From contig JANWKD010000001.1 in assembly GCA_025451595.1 (NCBI GenBank), positions 1 to 5,641 on the forward strand: DNA of 5,641 bases. Reading direction: 5' to 3'. The notes beneath the pieces are model-generated. The model did no database searches. It was not told the origin of the DNA and saw nothing but the letters and a program-made list of their open reading frames with translations. This stretch comes from Candidatus Babeliales bacterium (GTDB lineage Bacteria; Babelota; Babeliae; Babelales; JANWKD01). Positions 1-4,790 of the stretch are shown one piece after another (the stretch's first letter is position 1; each line of letters starts with the position of its first letter). The position numbers were made by a program, and so were the translations under genes.

Positions 1-1
1 G

Positions 2-415
2 AATAGTTTGATAGTGTGTTTTGTTTTTCTGTTAAGTTGCAATTTGTTAGGAATGTGGCATTCCGAAAACAAATGGAAAAACGTTCAAGATGACGGCTCT
101 GATGATCAGTTGCTTGTGCATGTGAAAAAAAATAAAAAAAAATCAGCGTGCTCAAAAGTTACTTCCTGTCTTCAATGTACAGCGCCTTTAGTTTTTTATA
201 CGGTAAGTCTAGCAGCGGTAGGTTATGGGGGCTACTATTTTGGCTCTCAACTCAAAGAATCCTGCGAAAAATGTTCGACGGGATTGGAAGATGCAGTAGA
301 GATTTTTTCGTTGGTAAAAAATTGCACTGATCTTGCCAGTTATGCGTTACAAGAGTGCCCTAGTGCGGTCCATACGTGCGTGAGTGCAATTATGCAGTGT
401 TGGGGTGGTAATTGA
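2..415 (+). CDS. Cys-rich membrane or exported protein of unknown function, probably 5'-partial
   Basis: I do not recognise this family. The frame is open to the left edge. The first possible start is TTG at 8, but it would begin directly in a hydrophobic stretch with no charged n-region, so the true start probably lies upstream of the window. Counting from TTG8 (135 residues): residues 1-16 are hydrophobic (signal peptide or membrane anchor, with an imperfect lipobox-like LLSC at 8-11). Residues 20-50 are polar with a Lys cluster at 40-45. Residues about 58-79 form a Gly/Tyr-containing transmembrane segment, and the rest is a Cys-rich tail. There are 11 cysteines in all, including CxxC at 54-57 and 86-89 and single Cys at 106, 117, 124 and 131. 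Such a pattern suggests disulfides in an exported segment or metal binding; this is inference. Topology is ambiguous because the Lys cluster favours a cytoplasmic loop. The stop is directly followed by a hairpin, which supports a real gene end. The gene is convergent with the coiled-coil gene downstream. Confidence 0.6.
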   Translation, partial: NSLIVCFVFLLSCNLLGMWHSENKWKNVQDDGSDDQLLVHVKKNKKKSACSKVTSCLQCTAPLVFYTVSLAAVGYGGYYFGSQLKESCEKCSTGLEDAVEIFSLVKNCTDLASYALQECPSAVHTCVSAIMQCWGGN

Positions 416-416
416 A

Positions 417-437
417 GAGGGCAAAAATTTTGCCCTC
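417..437. terminator. Hairpin between convergent genes, probable bidirectional terminator
   Basis: A perfect inverted repeat: GAGGGCAAAA, one central A, then TTTTGCCCTC. The GC-rich part of the stem is GAGGGC/GCCCTC, and the A/T part forms the upper stem or loop. It starts 2 bases after the TGA of the Cys-rich gene and lies 12 bases beyond the TAA of the opposing gene, so it can serve both. No proper U-tract follows the stem on either strand, so it is not a textbook intrinsic terminator. Confidence 0.55.
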
Positions 438-448
438 CCCTGTCCTAT

Positions 449-1489
449 TTATCGTGATGAATTTTTAGTGTCTTTGTTGTAACCAAAAAGATTCCAAGCT
501 TTATTGGTTACTTTTCCAACCAATCCTTGTCGGGGTTCATCTATTTTGCTTAAACGAAAATTGATATCATCAATTTGTTTTTTTTGATGCTCTATAACTT
601 TTAGAAGATTATCTCTTTCAGTTTTAGCGTTTACTAGTTTTTCTGATACTTCAATTTCTCCCGTTCTTGTTACGGCTTCTTGATATCCGTCTACCTGATT
701 GTTTAGACCAGCTAATCGTGAATGATTTTGTGAGTATTCAGCTTGGATATTTTGTAATATTGACGTAACATTTTTTTTATTACCCGATCTAATTTCACGT
801 GAGATACTTCTTATAATAAATGAATCTTGTAAGGATTCTTTGGTGTTTTTGGCTGCTGCTATCATTTTTTCTTTTTCTGCTTTTAAACTATTTAAAACTT
901 TTATGGCTTCTTGTATTTGAGTCTCTAAATTATTAAGTGATAGTGCTACCTGCGAATTTCTTTGGTCCAATGCTTCCATAGATGCCTGAATAGTTGATTC
1001 AGTTTGTAAATTTCTTTTTGAACGTTCATAATAAGACATCCATGGTGTATCTTTAAATTGTTTCTCTTTTTCATCGTCACTTTGGTCTTCATCTAAACCA
1101 CATAAGAAGCTCTTTGCAATTGGATTTTTTTGGATAAGATCATAAACATATCTTTTTTTAGCTCTCAATTTAGAATCAGATACATTTCCGTCTCGCTCTT
1201 TGCAGGCGATCAAGGTCAACATTTTAAAAGTATCAGCAAGATCTTTATCAGGCAGTTCTGCAAGTTCTTCATTTTTCATACCTATAAATTTCTTTTTATA
1301 ACTATTCAATAATTCATCTTGATAAAAATCGGGGTGTTGAATTCCAAGATCTGAAAAGTAATTACCTTTTTGAACTATGAGATCGTTGCTATTTGCCGTA
1401 CTCTTAGCGTCTTGAGTTTCTCTGAGCTGATCCATCCCAGTAGCCAAAAATCCATAGCTTAGTAAAAGAAACAATGAAAAGTAAAACAT
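449..1489 (-). CDS. Exported coiled-coil protein of unknown function
   Basis: This is a 346-residue protein of no family I recognise. Residues 1-17 look like a signal peptide: a hydrophobic core rich in Phe and Leu ending in LATG, with probable cleavage near residue 18. There is almost no positive charge before the core, which is atypical. Residues 20-150 are polar and mostly helical, with a DEDQSDDEKEK acidic patch at 133-143. Residues about 160-225 and 240-315 have the Leu/Ile spacing and E/K/Q richness of two long coiled coils (for example residues 184-215 and 285-315), interrupted near 226-240 by a basic RSISREIRSGNKK segment. The short C-terminal tail (about 322-346) is basic and Asn-rich with two Trp/Phe positions (AWNLFGY). 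Only two Cys are present (96 and 130). The start is well supported by AGGAG 6 bases upstream and a consensus extended -10. It could be a periplasmic, surface or secreted structural protein, or an effector; the sequence does not decide. Confidence 0.75.
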   Translation of the reverse strand: MFYFSLFLLLSYGFLATGMDQLRETQDAKSTANSNDLIVQKGNYFSDLGIQHPDFYQDELLNSYKKKFIGMKNEELAELPDKDLADTFKMLTLIACKERDGNVSDSKLRAKKRYVYDLIQKNPIAKSFLCGLDEDQSDDEKEKQFKDTPWMSYYERSKRNLQTESTIQASMEALDQRNSQVALSLNNLETQIQEAIKVLNSLKAEKEKMIAAAKNTKESLQDSFIIRSISREIRSGNKKNVTSILQNIQAEYSQNHSRLAGLNNQVDGYQEAVTRTGEIEVSEKLVNAKTERDNLLKVIEHQKKQIDDINFRLSKIDEPRQGLVGKVTNKAWNLFGYNKDTKNSSR

Positions 1490-1495
1490 ATGATA

Positions 1496-1501
1496 CTCCT
1501 T
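1496..1501 (-). promoter_or_regulatory. Strong Shine-Dalgarno site of the coiled-coil protein gene
   Basis: On the minus strand AAGGAG lies 6 bases before the ATG at 1489, preceded by a run of A. It is the best ribosome binding site in the window and fixes the start of this gene. Confidence 0.75.
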
Positions 1502-1531
1502 TTTTTATATGTTTTAAAATATACAATTCGT

Positions 1532-1574
1532 GGGGGATTATATCATTTTATAAAAAAGTATAATAGTGACCCCC
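1532..1574. repeat. Imperfect inverted repeat spanning the coiled-coil gene promoter
   Basis: The left arm GGGGGATTATA (1532-1542) is matched by TATAAT (1559-1564) and CCCCC (1570-1574), with five unpaired bases (AGTGA) interrupting the right arm. The 16 bases between the arms are AT-rich. Each arm carries a TATAAT in opposite orientation; the minus-strand copy is the proposed -10. It may be a weak hairpin at the end of the hflX transcript or a symmetric protein-binding site. Neither is shown. Confidence 0.3.
1537..1545 (-). promoter_or_regulatory. Extended -10 promoter for the coiled-coil protein gene
   Basis: The minus strand reads TGATATAAT, a perfect TGn plus TATAAT extended -10 for a sigma70-type factor. 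No convincing -35 is seen 16-18 bases upstream, as is common for extended -10 promoters. Transcription would start near 1530, giving a leader of about 40 bases that ends in the strong AAGGAG. The element lies between the hflX stop and this gene, so the gene can be transcribed without hflX. Confidence 0.55.
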
Positions 1575-1616
1575 TCATATTTTTTTAAATCTGTCGTTTC
1601 ATAGCATTTGGAGCGA

Positions 1617-2726
1617 TCAATTTTTTTTCCAGGAGCTCAAAAATTCTATTAATGGCTGCAACCCATCTTTATTTAATGAATTGACTAAAACGTGCGGTTG
1701 ATATTTTTCAACAGTATTTTCTAATGATTGGCTCATTTCAATCTTATCGATTTTGTTAAAAACATAGAGCATCGGTTTGTCGATGTTTAAATCGTCTAAT
1801 ATGGAATGAACTACTTGTGCATGATATTGCCAATTGGGATCTGATATATCAACAACCTGTAATAATAGATCAGCATACTGAAGTTCAGATAACGTTGATT
1901 TGAACGCATCTATTAATTGCGGAGGCAATAGCTGAATAAAGCCCACCGTATCAGAAAGCAATCCTACTTTTTTGCTATCAATATAAAGTTCACGGGTAGT
2001 AGTATCGAGAGTTGCAAACAATTTGTCTTCTGCCAAAACATTACTTTTAGTAAGACTATTTAAAATCGTTGATTTGCCTGCGTTGGTGTATCCGACTAAA
2101 CAAATGAGTGGAATTTTTTGGGTAAGTCTTTTCTTGCGTTGTGTTTCGCGTGTTTTTTCCATCTGTTTCAGTTGTTTTCTTAGTTGTAAGATGCCCAGCT
2201 CAATATGACGGCGCTCTTTTTCTTTTGCCGTTTCACCAAAGCCACCACGCATCCCCATAACGCCAGTTTGTTGTGAAAGGTGAATACCTTTGCCAGCAAG
2301 GCGTGATTTCTTATGCTCAAACATGGCAATTTCAACTTGCGTTTTACCTTCGGCCGAATGGGCTGCTTTTTCAAAAATTTCTAAAATAAGCTGCGTGCGA
2401 TCAAAGACTTTGCAGTGCAAATAGTCGCGCAAATTACGTTCTTGTTGCGGTGATAGGGGTTCGGAAATAATAACCTCGTCAATGGCATCTTTTTCAACTA
2501 TCTCTGCAATTTGCTCTAATTTGCCTTTTGAGATAAAAGTGCCTGCGTCAATATCACGCAATTTAAAAAATAAGGTTTTATCGTACTCAATACCATTGGT
2601 CTCTACTAATTTTACAAATTCTGCAAAATAGGATTCCATGTCCGTAATTTTATTGTATGGAGCAAAAATACCCACTAATAATACGTGTGGTCGGTAAACG
2701 GTAAGGCTTTCAGCTGCTTTGGTCAT
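1617..2726 (-). CDS. hflX: GTPase HflX, ribosome-associated
   Basis: HflX is a translational GTPase-family protein that binds the 50S subunit and in studied bacteria splits stalled or hibernating 70S ribosomes under stress. The 369 residues contain the N-terminal HflX domain (about 12-165): FISKGKLEQI (64-73), LSPQQERNLR (91-100), VFDRTQLIL (107-115) and EGKTQVEIA (126-134), then RGGFGET (160-166). A basic coiled-coil linker (about 167-205) follows. The GTPase domain has G1 GYTNAGKST (212-220), the FATLDTTTR switch I motif (237-245, G2), G3 DTVGF (259-263) and G4 NKID (324-327). The G5 position reads NSL (349-351) rather than the usual SAL. The protein ends soon after the G domain, so it is shorter than the 426-residue E. 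coli protein and lacks its C-terminal extension. The ATG at 2726 retains the full HflX N-terminus; only a weak GAG lies upstream. It is divergent from ffh with a 177-base gap. No E. coli-type hfq or hflKC neighbours are present. Confidence 0.96.
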   Translation of the reverse strand: MTKAAESLTVYRPHVLLVGIFAPYNKITDMESYFAEFVKLVETNGIEYDKTLFFKLRDIDAGTFISKGKLEQIAEIVEKDAIDEVIISEPLSPQQERNLRDYLHCKVFDRTQLILEIFEKAAHSAEGKTQVEIAMFEHKKSRLAGKGIHLSQQTGVMGMRGGFGETAKEKERRHIELGILQLRKQLKQMEKTRETQRKKRLTQKIPLICLVGYTNAGKSTILNSLTKSNVLAEDKLFATLDTTTRELYIDSKKVGLLSDTVGFIQLLPPQLIDAFKSTLSELQYADLLLQVVDISDPNWQYHAQVVHSILDDLNIDKPMLYVFNKIDKIEMSQSLENTVEKYQPHVLVNSLNKDGLQPLIEFLSSWKKN

Positions 2727-2767
2727 ATTAATTTCTCAATTTCAAGTTAATTTTAGCTATTTTTGCT

Positions 2768-2797
2768 AGTATACCGCAAAATGAGGCGAAAAGATAA
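2768..2797 (-). promoter_or_regulatory. Candidate hflX promoter
   Basis: On the minus strand TATACT (2773 to 2768) matches the -10 consensus at five of six positions. With an 18-base spacer the -35 would be TTATCT (2797 to 2792), only three of six. Transcription would start near 2761, about 35 bases before the hflX ATG. The -10 is plausible and the -35 is weak. Confidence 0.3.
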
Positions 2798-2860
2798 AAG
2801 TTCATTATTTTGAATTTGCTATCTCAGCGCGATTTGATCGCTTCCCTTTTTTTTTCAACC

Positions 2861-2869
2861 TGATACAAT
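2861..2869 (+). promoter_or_regulatory. Candidate ffh promoter (extended -10)
   Basis: TGATACAAT is a TGn plus a five-of-six -10. No acceptable -35 stands 16-18 bases upstream (the region is a C/T-rich tract), so recognition would rely on the extended -10. The predicted start near 2876 gives a leader of about 28 bases without a Shine-Dalgarno sequence. Confidence 0.4.
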
Positions 2870-2903
2870 TAAATAAAAATTTCTATTTATTAATGGCTTG
2901 ACT

Positions 2904-4229
2904 ATGTTTGATTTTTTATCTGAAAAATTTTCCTCAATATTCTCACGACTAACTGGACAAGGGCATTTTAGCGAAAAAAATGTCAATGAGACGTTGCTAA
3001 AAATAAAAGAAACCTTGCTAGAAGCCGATGTACCTTTTCAGGTAGTAGAAAATTTTTTACAAGAGGTGCTGGAACAGGTAAAGGGACAAAAAGTCTTTAA
3101 TTCGCTCAAGCCTTCTGAACATTTCATTAAAATTGTGCATGATAAGCTCGTTGCTTTCCTTGGTGGAACTACTGCCCCTTTTAGTTTCCAATTACCTTCA
3201 GTTGTTATGGTAATGGGCTTGCAGGGTTCAGGTAAAACAACCACTATTGCCAAATTAGTCCATTCTGTTCAACAACAGGCGGTGGCTCGAGGCAAAAAAC
3301 GCTCGATATTGGTAGCTTCGGTTGACTTTTATCGTCCAGCGGCAATTGATCAGTTGGAAATTCTATCAAAGCAGGTTGATGCTACTTTTTATCGGTCGTC
3401 ACAAGCCAATCCCGTGCAGGCAGCAGAAGATATTTATCGTTACTATAAGAATAACGGATTTGATTTGCTGTTCTTAGATACGGCAGGTCGTTTGCATGTT
3501 GATGAGACCATGCTTGCTGAGTTGCAAAAAATCGATCATAAGTTACAGCCACGTTATAAATTATTAGTATTAGATTCTATGACCGGCCAAGAATCGCTCC
3601 ACATAGCGCAGGTATTTGAAGAAAAAATTGGGTTCAATGGTTCAATTTTGACTAAATTAGATAGTGATACGCGGGCAGGCGCCGCGTTTGCATTCCGTTA
3701 TACCCTTAAAAAACCATTGCTTTATGTGGGTATTGGGGAAAAAATTGCTGATTTAGAATTATTCAGGCCAGATCGTATGGCAAATCGCATTTTAGGGATG
3801 GGAGACTTGCAAACCTTATTGGAGCGGGCAGAAGAAAAAATTAAAAAAAATGAGCAAGATTCGTTGCAAAAGTCCTTTATGCAAGGTAAAATGAACTTAA
3901 ATGACTTTGCTCAGCAACTTGACATGATGTCCAGGATGGGGTCAATCTCACAGCTAGTAAAATATATTCCCGGTATGGCCGGAGCGCGGATTTCTCCTGA
4001 AATGTTGGAAAAAGGGGAACTTGAAGTCAGGCGATTTAAGGCGATTATTAGCTCAATGACTCCTAAAGAACGAATTTATCCAAAAATTCTTGATGCTTCT
4101 CGCAAGCAGCGTATAGCAAAAGGTGCTGGTGTCACTGTATCGGATATCAATGAGTTGCTTGATCGATTGGCACAAAGTCAACAATTTGTTAAACTTTTTA
4201 AGAAGCTTGGCAAATTGCCAGGCATGTAG
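2904..4229 (+). CDS. ffh: Signal recognition particle GTPase Ffh (SRP54)
   Basis: Ffh binds SRP RNA and the signal sequences of nascent chains, and docks ribosomes on the FtsY receptor through paired GTPase domains. The 441 residues from ATG 2904 match the usual size (E. coli 453). The N-terminal helical bundle is residues 1-85. The G domain has GLQGSGKTTT (105-114), DFYRPAA (141-147), DTAGR (192-196), DSMTGQ (224-229) and TKLD (250-253), then ILGMGD (296-301). The Met-rich M domain (about 320-441) has the SRP RNA-binding helix SRKQRIAKG (399-407). The usual DGDARGGA after TKLD reads DSDTRAGA (253-260), a change in the G5 closing loop. I chose ATG 2904 because Ffh proteins normally begin MFD; an in-frame TTG at 2898 would add two residues. 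There is no recognisable ribosome binding site. It is first in a cluster with rpsP, khpA and trmD, 37 bases before rpsP, and is divergent from hflX. Confidence 0.97.
   Translation: MFDFLSEKFSSIFSRLTGQGHFSEKNVNETLLKIKETLLEADVPFQVVENFLQEVLEQVKGQKVFNSLKPSEHFIKIVHDKLVAFLGGTTAPFSFQLPSVVMVMGLQGSGKTTTIAKLVHSVQQQAVARGKKRSILVASVDFYRPAAIDQLEILSKQVDATFYRSSQANPVQAAEDIYRYYKNNGFDLLFLDTAGRLHVDETMLAELQKIDHKLQPRYKLLVLDSMTGQESLHIAQVFEEKIGFNGSILTKLDSDTRAGAAFAFRYTLKKPLLYVGIGEKIADLELFRPDRMANRILGMGDLQTLLERAEEKIKKNEQDSLQKSFMQGKMNLNDFAQQLDMMSRMGSISQLVKYIPGMAGARISPEMLEKGELEVRRFKAIISSMTPKERIYPKILDASRKQRIAKGAGVTVSDINELLDRLAQSQQFVKLFKKLGKLPGM
4208..4220. repeat. Short perfect inverted repeat at the 3' end of ffh
   Basis: TGGCAA, a central A, then TTGCCA: a 6-bp perfect inverted repeat in the last codons of ffh. 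Its right arm is the TTGCCA that serves as the -35 of the rpsP promoter. It could be chance, a weak hairpin, or a small operator; no known regulator site is recognised. Confidence 0.3.
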
Positions 4230-4243
4230 TTTGTATGTATAAT
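4215..4243 (+). promoter_or_regulatory. Near-consensus sigma70 promoter for rpsP-khpA-trmD
   Basis: TTGCCA (-35, 4215-4220, five of six) is followed by a 17-base spacer and a perfect TATAAT (-10, 4238-4243). This is the best-matched promoter in the window. The -35 overlaps the final ffh codons and the -10 lies in the ffh-rpsP gap. Transcription from about 4250 would give a leader of about 17 bases, just enough for the AAGG ribosome binding site. It would let the ribosomal-protein part of the cluster be expressed above or apart from ffh. Confidence 0.6.
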
Positions 4244-4253
4244 CTTTTTGTTT

Positions 4254-4260
4254 AGAAGGG
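4254..4260 (+). promoter_or_regulatory. Shine-Dalgarno site of rpsP
   Basis: AGAAGGG lies 6 bases before the rpsP ATG at 4267, with AAGG as the core match to the 16S tail. It is the only clear ribosome binding site among the four genes of the forward cluster. Confidence 0.55.
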
Positions 4261-4266
4261 TATTGG

Positions 4267-4521
4267 ATGGCCGTTAAACTACGACTATCACGTTTTGGTA
4301 AAAAAAATGCTCCATTTTATAGAATTGTAGCCGTTGATTCACGCAAAAAGCGCGATGGTCAATTCCTTGAAGATTTGGGTTCTTACAATCCAAAAACCGG
4401 AGAAATTATTCAATTTTACCAAGAACGTATTAATGATTGGATTTCCAAAGGCGCAATAGCGACTGACACTGTTATTAAATTACAAAAAATGTATAAGAAA
4501 AAGATTTCTGCTCACGCATAA
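4267..4521 (+). CDS. rpsP: 30S ribosomal protein bS16
   Basis: bS16 is a small-subunit protein that binds 16S rRNA and helps assemble the 30S body. The 84 residues match the normal family length. Family signatures are visible: KLRLSRFGKKNAPFYRIV at residues 4-21, the DSRKKRDGQFLEDLGSYNP block at 24-42, and the ERINDWISKGA helix with its Gly-Ala turn at 53-63. The C-terminus is basic (KKK at 77-79). The ATG at 4267 is supported by AGAAGGG and by the family N-terminus MAVKLRLSR. It lies 37 bases after ffh, where it has its own near-consensus promoter, and 35 bases before khpA, the usual bacterial order. Confidence 0.98.
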   Translation: MAVKLRLSRFGKKNAPFYRIVAVDSRKKRDGQFLEDLGSYNPKTGEIIQFYQERINDWISKGAIATDTVIKLQKMYKKKISAHA

Positions 4522-4556
4522 ATTATAAATAACTTTTACTCTGGGCCTTAAGCATC

Positions 4557-4790
4557 ATGATACAAAAATTAGTTGAATTTATAACGAAATCGTTGGTTGA
4601 CAGTCCTGATCAGGTATCAGTGTCCCAAAAGGACGTGGATGGAAAGATTGTTCTAGAAATTCGCGTTGCAGAATATGATGTCAAAAGAGTAATTGGCAAA
4701 GAAGGTCGAGTTATTCGTTCGCTCCGTTCATTAGTAAACAACATCGATCCAGTAATGGATAAAGAAATAGCTATAGATATTGTTCAATAA
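4557..4790 (+). CDS. khpA: KH-domain RNA-binding protein KhpA (YlqC family)
   Basis: This is a small single-KH-domain protein. In Gram-positive bacteria KhpA pairs with KhpB (Jag/EloR) and binds many RNAs, with effects on cell division and envelope growth; its role here is inferred from family. The 77 residues match the usual 75-80. They show the N-terminal helix (MIQKLVEFITKSLVDSP, 1-17), a VLEIRV strand (32-37), the KH GxxG loop as GKEG (47-50) within VIGKEGRVIRSLRSLV, and a final strand ending in AIDIVQ. The residues before the loop (EYDVKR) differ from the more common GDMGK form. The gene sits between rpsP and trmD, as in many bacteria. No good ribosome binding site is seen: a GGG lies 11 bases before the ATG. 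Its TAA stop overlaps the trmD ATG by one base, so translation of the two is probably coupled. Confidence 0.93.
   Translation: MIQKLVEFITKSLVDSPDQVSVSQKDVDGKIVLEIRVAEYDVKRVIGKEGRVIRSLRSLVNNIDPVMDKEIAIDIVQ

Noticed and set aside
148..330. 60-codon plus-strand frame inside the Cys-rich gene
   Set aside because: Overlaps in another frame, has no ribosome binding site and no recognisable features; treated as a shadow.
1130..1312. 60-codon plus-strand frame opposite the coiled-coil gene
   Set aside because: Antisense shadow of a well-supported gene; composition is that expected from reverse-reading Lys/Glu codons.
2023..2374. Two frames overlapping hflX (2023-2208 plus, 2180-2374 minus)
   Set aside because: Both lie within conserved HflX coding sequence and have no independent start signals.
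2829..2855. GCGAT-TTG-ATCGC hairpin followed by a C3 and T9 run, like a plus-strand terminator
   Set aside because: The stem is only 5 bp with a 3-base loop, and CCC separates it from the T-run. No plus-strand gene ends before it; it lies upstream of ffh. It could be an attenuator only if transcription began further upstream, for which I see no evidence.
2893..2901. Two-codon mini-ORF (ATG GCT TGA) just before the ffh start
   Set aside because: It is too short to judge and has no ribosome binding site; most likely chance in the leader.
2898..2903. TTG at 2898 as the start of ffh
   Set aside because: In frame, but it adds only two residues before ATG 2904, and Ffh proteins typically begin at the MFD found there. 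Neither start has a ribosome binding site.
2727..2903. SRP RNA (4.5S) or other small RNA gene in the hflX-ffh gap
   Set aside because: No GGAA tetraloop hairpin or symmetric-loop structure typical of SRP RNA was seen; the gap is AT-rich and short.
3038..3253. 71-codon minus-strand frame opposite ffh
   Set aside because: Antisense to conserved Ffh N and G domain codons; a shadow.
4524..4529. TATAAA between rpsP and khpA as a khpA promoter
   Set aside because: No -35 at the right distance and AT-rich background; khpA is more simply read from the rpsP promoter.
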